DNA from: Elusimicrobiota bacterium
GTDB lineage: Bacteria > Elusimicrobiota > Elusimicrobia > UBA1565 > UBA9628
Reading direction: 5' to 3'
NCBI GenBank assembly: GCA_016212795.1
Contig: JACRDT010000014.1
Span: forward strand, 1-64,000
Length of the DNA: 64,000 nucleotides
Position 1 is the stretch's first letter. Each line of letters begins with the position of its first letter. Below are positions 39,708 to 48,824 of the stretch, in pieces. The notes beneath the pieces were generated by a model. It was not told where the DNA came from. It did not search any database and saw only the letters and a list, made by a program, of their open reading frames with translations. The position numbers were made by a program, and so were the translations under genes.

Positions 39708-42700
39708 ATGAGGATCGTCGAAGTCTGCATCAAGCGCCCCGTCTTCACCACGATGATGATGTGCGCCATCGTGGTCCTCGGCGCGTTCTCCTTCCCCAAG
39801 CTCGGCATCGACCTGTTCCCCAACATCGACTTCCCCTTCATCCTCATCCAGACGACCCTCAAGGGCGCCGGCCCCGAGGAGGTCGAGACCTCCATCTCCA
39901 AGCCCATCGAGGAGGCCGTCAACACGATCGCCGGCATCGAGGAGCTCAACTCCACGAGCTTCGAGGGCTTCTCCCAGATCTTCATCAAGTTCGCCCTCGA
40001 CAAGAACATCGACGTCGCGGCCCAGGACGTGCGCGACAAGATCTCGGGCATCACCCGCAACCTCCCCCAGGGCACCGACCCGCCCGTGGTGGCCAAGTTC
40101 GACATGGGCTCCTTCCCCGTCATGAGCATCGCCGTCTCGGGCGACATGGGCCTCGTGGAGCTCACCCGCGTCGCCAAGAAGAAGATCAAGGAGAACATCG
40201 AGACCGTCAGCGGCGTGGGCGCCGTGGACGTCGCGGGAGGCCGGGAGCGGGAGGTCCACATCGTCATCAACCCGCTCAAGCTGGCGGCCCTGGGCATCCC
40301 CATCAAGGAGGTCAAGGACGCCATCGTCCAGCAGAACATCGAGATCCCGGGCGGCAGGGTCGAGGAGCTCAACAAGGAGTACGTCCTGCGCACGCTGGGC
40401 AGGATCGGGAGCGTCGACGACTTCAGCAGGATCGTGGTCGGCACCAGGAACGGCGTGCCGGTGCGCGTCTCCGACATCGGCCGCGTCGAGGACACCGGCC
40501 AGGACGTCCGCAGCATCGCCTTCCTCAACGGCCGGCCCTGCGTCTCGCTCGTCGTGCGCAAGCAGTCGGGGACGAACACCGTGGCGGTGAGCGACGGGGT
40601 CAAGAGCAAGCTCGCCGAGCTCAAGCCCATCCTGCCCGCCGGGGTGCAGACCAAGATCCTCGGGGACCAGTCCGAGTTCGTGAAGGACTCGGTGCGCACC
40701 GTGGAGGAGCACCTCGTCCTCGGGGCGCTGCTGGCCGCCCTCATGGTGCTGGTCTTCATGGGCGACTGGCGCGCCACCATCGTCGCGGCACTGGCCATCC
40801 CGACCTCCATCGTCGGCACGTTCGTCTTCATGGACCTGGCGGGGTTCACCCTCAACAACATGACCCTGCTGGCCCTGACCATCGCGGTGGGCTTGGTCAT
40901 CGACGACGCCATCGTGGTGCTCGAGAACGCCTTCCGCCACATGGACCACCTCAAGAAGCCCCCGGCGCAGGCCGCCCTCGACGGCACCACCGAGATCGGG
41001 CTGGCGGTCATGGCCACGACCCTCTCGCTGCTCGTCATCTTCGTCCCCCTGGCCTACATGAGCGGCATCGTGGGCCGGTTCATCAGCAGCTACGGCTTCA
41101 CCACGGCCTACGCCATCGCCATCAGCCTGTTCGTGGCCTTCACCCTGACCCCGACCGCCTGCGCCGTGTTCCTCAAGCCGGGCCACGCCAAGACCAGGCT
41201 CCACGAGGCGGCCGACGCGATCAACGAGCGGCTCGTGCGCTGGTACACCGCGGCGCTCGAGTGGGCGCTGGCCCGCCGCAAGACCATGGTGGCGGTCTCG
41301 GCCGTCGTGATGCTCTCGAGCGTCCCCCTGATCATGCTCATCGGCAAGGACTTCCTGCCCAAGGACGACACCTCCAAGTTCAACATCAACGTGAAGGCGC
41401 CCGAGGGGACGAGCATCCCGGCCATGAAGCGCCTCACCGAGCAGATCGAGACCGACATCCGCCGGCTCCCCTACGTCCAGGACGTCCTCTCCTCCGTGGG
41501 CCAGAGCGAAGGGCACGAGATCAGGGGCACCAACGAGGCGGCCTTCCTCGTCGAGATCGAGGACTCCTCCCGGCGCGCCGTCCACCAGGACGAGGTGATC
41601 GGGACGGCCCGGCGCATGCTCGCGAAATACACCTCCCTCAAGACCATGGTCGCCCCGGTCGGGGGGTTCGGCGGCGGCAAGGAGAGCGAGCTCATGTTCG
41701 TGATCGCGGGCCCGGACCTCAACAAGCTCAAGGCCTACGCCGACGCCGTGGCCGAGTCCATCAAGAAGGAGGACGGGATCGTCGACGTGGACACCAGCTT
41801 CTCCTACGCCAAGCCGGAGTTCCGGGTCGTCATCAACCGCGACCGGGCCCACGACCTCGGCGTCAAGGTCGAGGACATCGCGATGTCCATGAGGACCATG
41901 GTGGGCGGCGAGGAGGACATCACCAAGTACAAGGACGTCGACGAGCTCTACCAGGTGAGGCTGCGGGCGGACCACGCCTTCCGCAACCGCGTCGAGACCA
42001 TCTCGGCGCTCATGGTGCCCGCGGGGCCCGGCCGGACGGCCCGGCTCGACAGCGTGGCCACGGTGGAGCCGGGCTTCGGGCCGACCCAGATCGACCGCTT
42101 CAGCCGCCAGCGTCAAATCTCGGTCCTGGCCAACCTGGCGGGCAAGCCCATCGGCTACGCCATCGAGAAGGCCCAGGCCGCCTTCGACAAGCTGGGCGCC
42201 CCGCCCGACTACCGCACGGACCTCGTCGGCAAGGCCAAGGAGCTCGGCCACATGCTCCGGGGCTTCCTGATGGCCTTCACGCTCTCGTTCGTCTTCATCT
42301 ACATGGTGCTGGCCAGCCAGTTCGAGAGCTTCGTGCACCCGGTCACGATCATGGTGGCCCTGCCTCTGACCATCCCGTTCGCCCTCCTTTCGCTGTTCAT
42401 GGTCGGCGAGAACCTCGGCATCTTCACCATCATGGGCGTGTTCATGCTGGTGGGCATCGTCAAGAAGAACGCCATCCTGCAGGTGGACTACACCAACACC
42501 CTCCGGGCCCGGGGCCTGCCGCGCCACCAGGCCATCATCGAGGCCAACCAGACCCGGCTTCGGCCCATCCTGATGACCACCTTCACGCTGATCGCCGGCA
42601 TGCTCCCGGTCGCCCTCGGCCAGGGCGCCGGCTCCGGGACGCGCCGCAGCATGGCCGTCGTCATCATCGGCGGCCAGTTGATGTCGCTGCTCATAACCCT

Positions 42701-42815
42701 CGTGATGACCCCCGTGACCTACTCGCTCCTCGACGACCTCCAGGAGTGGCTGCGGCGTCAGGGGTTTGGTTTCGGCGGCAGACCCGGCCCGCGACCAACG
42801 GAGCCAAACCCCTGA
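39708..42815 (+). CDS. RND multidrug/hydrophobe efflux transporter (HAE1 family)
   Basis: 1035 residues, the usual length of AcrB/MdtB-type pumps. It begins with helix 1 (MRIVEVCIKRPVFTTMMMCA), a large periplasmic domain, helices 2-6 near 335-520, a second periplasmic domain and helices 7-12. The proton-relay aspartates sit in helix 4 (GLVIDDAIVVLENAF, about D400/D401), and the partner lysine in helix 10 (GIVKKNAILQVDY). PKDDTSKFNINVKAPEG begins the second periplasmic domain, as in other RND pumps. It starts five bases after the adaptor gene, in one operon with TetR, TolC and MFP genes. The substrate is unknown; MdtBC/AcrB-like proteins export drugs, bile salts or dyes. Confidence 0.9.
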   Translation: MRIVEVCIKRPVFTTMMMCAIVVLGAFSFPKLGIDLFPNIDFPFILIQTTLKGAGPEEVETSISKPIEEAVNTIAGIEELNSTSFEGFSQIFIKFALDKNIDVAAQDVRDKISGITRNLPQGTDPPVVAKFDMGSFPVMSIAVSGDMGLVELTRVAKKKIKENIETVSGVGAVDVAGGREREVHIVINPLKLAALGIPIKEVKDAIVQQNIEIPGGRVEELNKEYVLRTLGRIGSVDDFSRIVVGTRNGVPVRVSDIGRVEDTGQDVRSIAFLNGRPCVSLVVRKQSGTNTVAVSDGVKSKLAELKPILPAGVQTKILGDQSEFVKDSVRTVEEHLVLGALLAALMVLVFMGDWRATIVAALAIPTSIVGTFVFMDLAGFTLNNMTLLALTIAVGLVIDDAIVVLENAFRHMDHLKKPPAQAALDGTTEIGLAVMATTLSLLVIFVPLAYMSGIVGRFISSYGFTTAYAIAISLFVAFTLTPTACAVFLKPGHAKTRLHEAADAINERLVRWYTAALEWALARRKTMVAVSAVVMLSSVPLIMLIGKDFLPKDDTSKFNINVKAPEGTSIPAMKRLTEQIETDIRRLPYVQDVLSSVGQSEGHEIRGTNEAAFLVEIEDSSRRAVHQDEVIGTARRMLAKYTSLKTMVAPVGGFGGGKESELMFVIAGPDLNKLKAYADAVAESIKKEDGIVDVDTSFSYAKPEFRVVINRDRAHDLGVKVEDIAMSMRTMVGGEEDITKYKDVDELYQVRLRADHAFRNRVETISALMVPAGPGRTARLDSVATVEPGFGPTQIDRFSRQRQISVLANLAGKPIGYAIEKAQAAFDKLGAPPDYRTDLVGKAKELGHMLRGFLMAFTLSFVFIYMVLASQFESFVHPVTIMVALPLTIPFALLSLFMVGENLGIFTIMGVFMLVGIVKKNAILQVDYTNTLRARGLPRHQAIIEANQTRLRPILMTTFTLIAGMLPVALGQGAGSGTRRSMAVVIIGGQLMSLLITLVMTPVTYSLLDDLQEWLRRQGFGFGGRPGPRPTEPNP

Positions 42816-42816
42816 C

Positions 42817-42863
42817 CCCGGCATCGCCGCCATATGCTTTAATCCCCACGCGGGGATGCCGGG
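42817..42863 (+). terminator. Nested inverted repeats between the pump and the symporter
   Basis: CCCGGCATC (42817-42825) pairs with GATGCCGGG (42855-42863), and inside it ATCCCC pairs with GGGGAT. The two stems share bases and exclude one another. A TTTAAT -10-like box lies between them at 42838-42843. It may end the pump transcript, start the symporter transcript, or both. Confidence 0.35.
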
Positions 42864-42878
42864 CGACAGGAGGCGGGC

Positions 42879-44222
42879 ATGCAGGGTCTCGAAAGTCTTC
42901 TCGATAGGGTGAGCGGCTGGGTGTGGGGGCCCCCCCTGCTGATCCTGCTCTGCGGCACGCACCTGTTCCTGACGGTCAGGACCGGCTTCATCCAGCGGCA
43001 CCTCCTCAAGGCGATCCGGCTCTCCTTCTCCAGGAAGTCCGAAGGCGAAGGGGACATCAGCCAATTCGGGGCGCTCATGACCGCCCTGGCCGCCACCATC
43101 GGCACGGGCAACATCGTGGGCGTGGCCACCGCGGTCGCGGCGGGCGGCCCGGGCGCGGTGCTGTGGATGTGGCTGACCGGGGTGTTCGGCATCGCCACCA
43201 AGTATTCGGAGGCGGTGCTCGCGGTGAAATACCGGATCACCACGCCGACGGGCGAGATGGCGGGCGGCCCCATGTACGCCCTGGAGCGCGGCATGAACGC
43301 GAGATGGCTGGCGCTCGTCTTCGCGGCCTTCACGGCCCTGGCGGCCTTCGGCATCGGGGACATGGTGCAGGCCAACTCCATCGCGTCCATGCTCAAGGAG
43401 AGCCTCGGCCTCTCCCCGTGGGTCTCGGGGCTCGTCATGACCCTGGCGGCCGGCTTCGTCATCCTGGGAGGCATCAAGTCGATCGCCTCCGCCTGCGAGA
43501 AGCTCGTGCCCTTCATGGCGGTCTTCTACGTGCTGGGCTGCCTCGTCCTGCTCGCCATGGGCTGGAAGACCGTCCCGGAGTCGCTCAGCCTCATCATCTC
43601 GAGCGCGTTCACCGGCCAGGCCGCGGTCGGAGGCTTCCTCGGCGCTGGCGCCAAGGAGGCCCTGCGCTACGGCGTGGCCCGGGGCCTGTTCTCCAACGAG
43701 TCGGGCCTGGGCAGCGCGCCCATCGTGGCCGCGGCGGCCCAGACCAGGAACCCGGTGCGCCAAGCCCTGGTCTCCTCGACAGGGACCTTCTGGGACACGG
43801 TGGTGGTGTGCCTCATGACCGGCGTCGTGATCGTGAACTCGGGCCAGTGGGCCGCCACGGACGCCGCGGGCCGCGCCCTCAGGGGCGCGGCGCTCACCAA
43901 GGCCGCCTTCGCGGGGCTGCACGGCGCCGGCCCGCTCATCCTGGGCGTGGGCCTGTTCACCTTCGTCTTCTCCACCATCCTCGGGTGGGAGTACTACGGG
44001 GAGAAGGCCGCGGAGTACCTGTTCGGGACGAGGATCGTGCGGCCTTACCGCGTGGCCTGGGTCCTGGCGGTCATGGTGGGCTCCGTGGCCTCCCTGCCGG
44101 CGGTATGGGCCTTCTCGGACATCATGAACGGGCTCATGGCCGTGCCGAACCTGGTCTCCCTCATCGCCTTGAGCGGCGTCATCGCCGCCGAGACGCGGCT
44201 CCACGCCGAAGAGCCTGACTGA
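42879..44222 (+). CDS. AGCS-family amino-acid (alanine):cation symporter
   Basis: 447 residues, eleven or so membrane helices. It carries the family signatures FGALMTALAATIGTGNIVGV near 65 and GPGAVLWMWLTGVFGIATKY near 92, and SNESGLGSAPIVAAAAQT near 275, the conserved motif that forms the substrate and sodium path. It takes up alanine or glycine with sodium or protons. An AGGAGG ribosome-binding site lies before the ATG. It follows the efflux operon but has its own possible promoter, so co-regulation is uncertain. Confidence 0.88.
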   Translation: MQGLESLLDRVSGWVWGPPLLILLCGTHLFLTVRTGFIQRHLLKAIRLSFSRKSEGEGDISQFGALMTALAATIGTGNIVGVATAVAAGGPGAVLWMWLTGVFGIATKYSEAVLAVKYRITTPTGEMAGGPMYALERGMNARWLALVFAAFTALAAFGIGDMVQANSIASMLKESLGLSPWVSGLVMTLAAGFVILGGIKSIASACEKLVPFMAVFYVLGCLVLLAMGWKTVPESLSLIISSAFTGQAAVGGFLGAGAKEALRYGVARGLFSNESGLGSAPIVAAAAQTRNPVRQALVSSTGTFWDTVVVCLMTGVVIVNSGQWAATDAAGRALRGAALTKAAFAGLHGAGPLILGVGLFTFVFSTILGWEYYGEKAAEYLFGTRIVRPYRVAWVLAVMVGSVASLPAVWAFSDIMNGLMAVPNLVSLIALSGVIAAETRLHAEEPD

Positions 44223-44230
44223 ACGCCCCG

Positions 44231-44992
44231 CTACCGGCCGGCTGAAAGCCGGGCGATGATCTCCGGCAGGTAGATCCCGTTCGGGACGAACGGGACCGGG
44301 ACGCGGACCTCACCCCCCGGCGTGTCGAGCCTCAGGCTCCCGTGCTCCAAGGCGACCCGGCGCGCCTCGCGCAGGGAGACGCGGATGGGCCCCTTGAAAG
44401 ACTGCAGCAGCGACGGGATGCCCAGGAGCCGCAGGGCGCCTCCCGCGGCGGCCCGGGAACATTCGAGGGTGTCCGCGGTCAGCGTGATCGGGCCCAGCCG
44501 CACGGCGCCGGCCGAGGCGACCTGCGCCACGGTCCATTCGACGGCCGCCGGCCGCGCCCGTTCGAGGACGAAGGCGATCACCTCGTCGGAAGCCGCGAAC
44601 AGGGGAGCGTGCAGCACGATGGTCTCCCCCTCCCCGCGGATGGCGAGCCGGGACTCCGACTCCACGGAACGCACGCCCCCCGCCATCCCGAGGCGCATCA
44701 CGGTCTTGAGGTCGGCCTCGACGGTGCGGACCGACCCCCACGGGATGAAGGTGCGCCGGCGAACGGGGAAGCCCCCCGCCCGGCCGATGCCGTCGTCCGT
44801 CAGCTCGATGGCCAGGGAGGCCTCCCTGAGACAGACGAAGGCCGTCACGGCGGTCAGCCCCACGAACCAAGGCAGGAGGGCCCTGGCCGAACAGGAGGAC
44901 AGCATCAGCAGCAGGATGAACAGCCCCGCCAAGTAGGCGCCCAGCACGATGAGGCGCACGGCCCAGGAACGAGGCACGACCACGTTCGCCAT
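44231..44992 (-). CDS. Membrane protein with PH-like domain
   Basis: 253 residues. Two hydrophobic helices near the N-terminus (VRLIVLGAYLAGLFILLLML and ALLPWFVGLTAVTAFVCL) are followed by a soluble part rich in beta strands (ELTDDGIGRAGGFPVRRRTF, IPWGSVRTVEADLK). The I-PW-x-x-V motif after two helices is typical of bacterial PH-like (bPH/YdbS-type) membrane proteins. The second half (SLLQSFKGPIRVSLREARRV) repeats the strand pattern. Function unknown; such proteins often act in envelope stress or export. The gene is divergent from the metacaspase gene and both have -10 boxes exactly six bases before the ATG. Confidence 0.6.
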   Translation of the reverse strand: MANVVVPRSWAVRLIVLGAYLAGLFILLLMLSSCSARALLPWFVGLTAVTAFVCLREASLAIELTDDGIGRAGGFPVRRRTFIPWGSVRTVEADLKTVMRLGMAGGVRSVESESRLAIRGEGETIVLHAPLFAASDEVIAFVLERARPAAVEWTVAQVASAGAVRLGPITLTADTLECSRAAAGGALRLLGIPSLLQSFKGPIRVSLREARRVALEHGSLRLDTPGGEVRVPVPFVPNGIYLPEIIARLSAGR

Positions 44993-44998
44993 CGGGTA

Positions 44999-45004
44999 AT
45001 CTTA
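44999..45004 (-). promoter_or_regulatory. -10 box TAAGAT six bases before ATG (leaderless start)
   Basis: On the minus strand TAAGAT, TACCCG, ATG. The same spacing as at 12091, 45017 and 48785. Its partner at 45017 points the other way, so the two promoters share one AT-rich patch of about 30 bases. Confidence 0.45.
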
Positions 45005-45016
45005 GCACGATTTTTC

Positions 45017-45022
45017 TATGAT
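45017..45022 (+). promoter_or_regulatory. -10 box TATGAT six bases before ATG (leaderless start)
   Basis: TATGAT, TGCAGC, ATG at 45029. No Shine-Dalgarno sequence. Divergent from the box at 44999-45004. Confidence 0.45.
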
Positions 45023-45028
45023 TGCAGC

Positions 45029-48000
45029 ATGGTCACATCTCCCCCTTGCCGCCGGTCCATCCTCGCCCTGGCCGTCGCCTGCCTCGGCCTGCCGGCCGCG
45101 GGTGGAGAGACCGCGGCCCCCTCCAAGCCCCTGCTCACGGTCCAGAAGGGCCATACCGCGGCGATCACGGCCATCGGGATGAGCAAGGACGGCAAATACC
45201 TGGTCTCGGCCTCGGAGGATGATTCGATCAAGCTCTGGGATTTCGCCACGGGCAAGGAGGTCCTGACGGTCCAGGAGTTCAGGGTGAAAGCGATGATGGT
45301 CTGCCCCGCAGGCGATCGCGTGGTCACCATCGGATCGGTGTTCGTCTCGGTGCGGGAACTGCCGTCGCTCAAGCTGATCTCTCACCGGGATCTGAACGAA
45401 TCGGAGACCTTCTCCGTCGCAGAGCCGCAGGTCTCCCCGGACTGCCTCCTCACCGCAGCGACATTCCGGAAAGGCAGGGAGATCTTCGGCCCGCCCGCGG
45501 TCTTCGATGCTGAAACAGGCCGGCTGGTCCGGAAGTTCGACACGGGCCAAGTCGAGGTCGAGCGCATGGTCTTTTCCCCGGACGGCCGCTTCCTGCTCGC
45601 GGACGGCCGTGTCCCCAAGAGTTACCCAGGCGACGGGGACGACGGCCAGCTCTTCCAGTTCTCCGTGGCGACCGGCGAGCTCAAGCGAAAATCCGTCTAC
45701 GGCCGCTGGATGTCGGGCCCCCTCCTCGTCAACCCCGATGGAAGGTTCGCCGTGGCCGGCCGGGACCACGTCCTCTTCGACCTGGATTCGGGCGAGACCA
45801 TGGGCAAACTCAACGACGGCACGGGCGAGGTCGTTCTCTTCCCGGGGTTCCTGAACATCATCAGGAGCAAGCAGGGCTCGGGGCTGAGCCTCTGGACCGT
45901 GGGGCGCGAGGAGAAGATCCGGACCCTCGAGGATTCCGACCACGGTCCCGGGCTCGTTTCGACGACCAAGGACATCGGCCGCATCATCGCCGGCCAGGGC
46001 GGGGTCATCAGGGTCTGGGAGGCGGAAACGGGCAAGCTCCTCAGGGAGTTCGGCGGTCGTTCCGGCATCGTGCATGGCGTGGCCTTCAGCCCGGACCGCA
46101 GGTTCCTGGCCCTGGGCTTGAGCGACGCCACCGCCAGGGTGTGGGACCTGGAAGCGGGCCGGGAGGTGCTCAAGCTTGCCGGCCATGGCGGCCAGGTCAT
46201 GGCCGTGGCGTTCAGCCCGGACGGCAAGTTCCTGGCGACCGGAGGCGAGGACCACTTGGTCAAGGTCTGGTCCATGCCCCAAGGCGATCAGGTCCTGAGC
46301 CTCGCCGGGCATTCGGAGCCCGTGACAGGCCTGGCCGTGACCGGGGACGGCAGACGCATCGTGTCGAGCGGCCACAACTTCAACCCCTGGGGCAAGAAGG
46401 GCGAAGACACGCTCCGTGTCTGGGATAGTCGGACAGGCGAGCCGGTCTGGAGCGTGCCGAGCAGCCACGGCGTGGGCGGGGTCGACGGCATCGCCCTGAG
46501 CCCGGACGGCGGCCTGGCGGCCGTCTCATGGCAGGACCAGGTCGTGGAGGTCTGGGACCTGCGCTCGCGGACCAAGGTGCTGTCCGTGGACAAGCTGGCC
46601 AAGGAACGCCAGACCTTGGGGGTCAGGTTCAGCCCGGACGGCAAGCGTCTGGTCGTCCTCAGCTACCGGAAGATGCTCCTCTTCGACACCTCGGACTGGC
46701 GGCTCGAGCGCGAGGAGCTGCAGTACCATGGCGACAAGAGCCAGCTCGGCTTGGTGGACGAGAATTTCGATTTCTCCGGGAACGGCAGGCGCCTGACTGG
46801 ACTCGGCATGAGCAGTCTCATCACGGCGGACCTGCCGGGCCTGACGGGCCACACCAAGATCAATGTCCGCTCCGAGTCCGCGGTCTCCCTGTCCGTGGCC
46901 CAGGGCCGGCAGCTCGCTGCCGTGGGCAGCCAGGACGGCACCGCGCGGGTCTACGACCTCGAGGCGGGCCGCGAGCTCTTCGCGCTCGTCTCCTTGGACA
47001 AGGGCTGGGCCGCGGTCTCCCCTGAAGGCTATTTCGACGGTTCCGAGGATGGCCTCAAGACCCTGACGTGGAGCATGGGAACCCAGTCCTTCCCCCTGGA
47101 GGCGTTCTCCGAGGGGTACTACAGCCCGGGGCTCGTGCCGGCCGCCTTGGCGGGCCAGAGCCCCGCCGTCAAGGGGCAGAAGGACCTCTCCCTGGGCTTC
47201 GCCGCGCCGCCGAAGGCGCGCATCACCTCCCCCCGCCAGGGGAGCGAACTCACCCGGGAGACGGTCGAGGTGACCGTGGCCGCCGAGGACCAGGGCGGCG
47301 GGATCGACGAGATCCGCCTCTACCACAACGGCAAGGCCGTGGGCGGCGAGACGCGCGATATCAAGGTCGCGGCCAAGGCCGGCGCCAGGGAGCAGTCCTT
47401 CCAGGTGACGCTGGCCGAGGGAGAGAACCTCTTCAAGGCGGTCGGACTGAGCAAAGACCGCATCGAGGGCCCGCCGGACGAGGTGACAGTCACCCTCAAG
47501 GGACCGTCGAAGGAGGCGGTGCTCCACGTGCTCGTCGCGGGGATCAACAAGTACAAGAACGGGGCCATGAACCTCAACTTCGCCAGGCCCGACGCCCAGT
47601 CCCTGGCCGACTTCTTCACGGCCTCCTCCGGCAAGCTCTTCAAGGAGGTCCGCCGCCGCGAGCTCTTCGACGAGGCGGCCACCAAGGACGGCCTCGTGCG
47701 CGAGCTCAAGACCCTGGCCGGCGCGGGGCCGCAGGACGTGGCCGTCATCTACCTGGCCGGCCACGGCGACACGGTCGAGAGCACGTGGTACTTCGTCCCC
47801 CACGAGCTGGTCCACCCGGAGGACGAGGACGAGATGAAGGCCAGGGCCCTCTCCTCCTCCGAGTTCCAAGAGCTCATCAAGGGCGTGGGCGCCAAGAAGG
47901 TGCTCGTGCTGGTGGACGCCTGCAAGTCCGGCGGCGCGCTGCTCGCGTGGGCCGGCCGGGGCGTCGAGGAGCGCAAGGCCCTGGCCAAGCTGGCGCGGGC

Positions 48001-48274
48001 CTCGGGCGTCTACATCGTGGCGGCGGCCACGGACGCCCAGGTCGCGGCCGAGGTCAAGACCCTCGGGCACGGGGTCTTCACCTATTCCCTGCTGGAGGCC
48101 CTCAAGGGCGCGGCCGACGCCAACCCCAAGGACGGGGTGGTCATGGTGGGCGAGCTCCTGGGCTACGTCGAGGAAGCCCTGCCCGAGCTCACCCTGAAGT
48201 ACAAGTCCCAGGCCCAGTACCCGGTAAAGTTCGCCGGCGGCATGGACTTCCCCATCACGACGGTCCGACCCTGA
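45029..48274 (+). CDS. Exported WD40-repeat metacaspase-like protein
   Basis: 1081 residues. A signal peptide (SILALAVACLGLPAAGG) precedes a WD40 propeller, with clear blades such as GHTAAITAIGMSKDGKYLVS near 35 and GHGGQVMAVAFSPDGKFLAT near 385, and further degenerate blades up to about 680. An Ig-like domain follows (KARITSPRQGSELTRETVEV, about 730). Residues about 830-1075 are a caspase-fold C14 peptidase: VLVAGINKYKNGAMNLNFAR, then the catalytic histidine in IYLAGHGD near 911 and the catalytic cysteine in LVDACKSGG near 965. WD40-caspase fusions are known from multicellular and complex bacteria, usually cytoplasmic; here the signal peptide indicates export. The target and trigger are unknown. 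Its promoter is leaderless and divergent from the PH-like gene. Confidence 0.83.
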   Translation: MVTSPPCRRSILALAVACLGLPAAGGETAAPSKPLLTVQKGHTAAITAIGMSKDGKYLVSASEDDSIKLWDFATGKEVLTVQEFRVKAMMVCPAGDRVVTIGSVFVSVRELPSLKLISHRDLNESETFSVAEPQVSPDCLLTAATFRKGREIFGPPAVFDAETGRLVRKFDTGQVEVERMVFSPDGRFLLADGRVPKSYPGDGDDGQLFQFSVATGELKRKSVYGRWMSGPLLVNPDGRFAVAGRDHVLFDLDSGETMGKLNDGTGEVVLFPGFLNIIRSKQGSGLSLWTVGREEKIRTLEDSDHGPGLVSTTKDIGRIIAGQGGVIRVWEAETGKLLREFGGRSGIVHGVAFSPDRRFLALGLSDATARVWDLEAGREVLKLAGHGGQVMAVAFSPDGKFLATGGEDHLVKVWSMPQGDQVLSLAGHSEPVTGLAVTGDGRRIVSSGHNFNPWGKKGEDTLRVWDSRTGEPVWSVPSSHGVGGVDGIALSPDGGLAAVSWQDQVVEVWDLRSRTKVLSVDKLAKERQTLGVRFSPDGKRLVVLSYRKMLLFDTSDWRLEREELQYHGDKSQLGLVDENFDFSGNGRRLTGLGMSSLITADLPGLTGHTKINVRSESAVSLSVAQGRQLAAVGSQDGTARVYDLEAGRELFALVSLDKGWAAVSPEGYFDGSEDGLKTLTWSMGTQSFPLEAFSEGYYSPGLVPAALAGQSPAVKGQKDLSLGFAAPPKARITSPRQGSELTRETVEVTVAAEDQGGGIDEIRLYHNGKAVGGETRDIKVAAKAGAREQSFQVTLAEGENLFKAVGLSKDRIEGPPDEVTVTLKGPSKEAVLHVLVAGINKYKNGAMNLNFARPDAQSLADFFTASSGKLFKEVRRRELFDEAATKDGLVRELKTLAGAGPQDVAVIYLAGHGDTVESTWYFVPHELVHPEDEDEMKARALSSSEFQELIKGVGAKKVLVLVDACKSGGALLAWAGRGVEERKALAKLARASGVYIVAAATDAQVAAEVKTLGHGVFTYSLLEALKGAADANPKDGVVMVGELLGYVEEALPELTLKYKSQAQYPVKFAGGMDFPITTVRP

Positions 48275-48304
48275 CGCGGGGCCGGGCACCGGCGGCCGGG
48301 GGCT

Positions 48305-48778
48305 TCAGGGGACGCCGAGGTACCAGGCCATGGCTTTCTCGTTGCGCACGAAGCCGGGCACGCCCGAGACCGCGTTGAGGATGGAGCCGGCCTGGTCCGT
48401 CACGAAGAACCGCGGGACGCCGCGGGCCTGGACCAGGCCCTGGCCGTCGAGCAGGGTGTCGGGCCCGAAATCCCCGGCGTAGGCGCGCACCGCGTCGTCC
48501 TTGTCCATGCCGACGATGAAGCGAGTCTCGACCCCCTTCTCCTTCAGGAAGGGCCGCAGGGCCAGCAGGAGAGGGCCGTGGCGGCGGCAGACCCCGCACC
48601 AGGGCGCGACGTAGACCGTCAGGCACTTGGCCGTGGGGCAGCCCGCCAGCGAGCTCCCCGCCTTCCCGGACAGCGTCGGAAGCTGAAGGTCGGGCAGCTT
48701 ACCCTTGGACTTGGAGCAGGCGGCGGCGAGGAAGGCCGCGGCCGCCAGGGCCAGCCCGACGCATCGTGACGTTTTCAT
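48305..48778 (-). CDS. Thioredoxin-like lipoprotein
   Basis: 157 residues. The signal peptide ends in a lipobox (FLAAAC, cysteine near 21), so the mature protein is lipid-anchored. The fold is thioredoxin-like: LTVYVAPWCGVCRRHGPLLL contains the CGVC active site near 64-67, VGMDKDDAVRAYAGDFGPDT and RGVPRFFVTDQAG, with the cis-proline before the last strands. A periplasmic thiol-disulfide role tied to the membrane is likely. It is the paralogue of the soluble exported protein at 2663. A TATGAT box six bases upstream of the ATG implies a leaderless transcript. It converges with the metacaspase gene. Confidence 0.78.
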   Translation of the reverse strand: MKTSRCVGLALAAAAFLAAACSKSKGKLPDLQLPTLSGKAGSSLAGCPTAKCLTVYVAPWCGVCRRHGPLLLALRPFLKEKGVETRFIVGMDKDDAVRAYAGDFGPDTLLDGQGLVQARGVPRFFVTDQAGSILNAVSGVPGFVRNEKAMAWYLGVP

Positions 48779-48784
48779 ACCGGT

Positions 48785-48790
48785 ATCATA
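48785..48790 (-). promoter_or_regulatory. -10 box TATGAT six bases before ATG (leaderless start)
   Basis: Minus strand: TATGAT, ACCGGT, ATG at 48778. The same six-base spacing as at 12091 and 45017. It lies in the 46-base gap after the stop of the giant gene, so the lipoprotein gene has its own start. Confidence 0.45.
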
Positions 48791-48824
48791 CGATAAACGG
48801 CCGCCCCCTGAGGGACCGGCGGCC

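Noticed and set aside
39669..44204. A long minus-strand frame opposite the RND pump and symporter
   Set aside because: Both plus-strand genes have unmistakable family motifs; the antisense frame is Asp/His/Gly-rich without domains.
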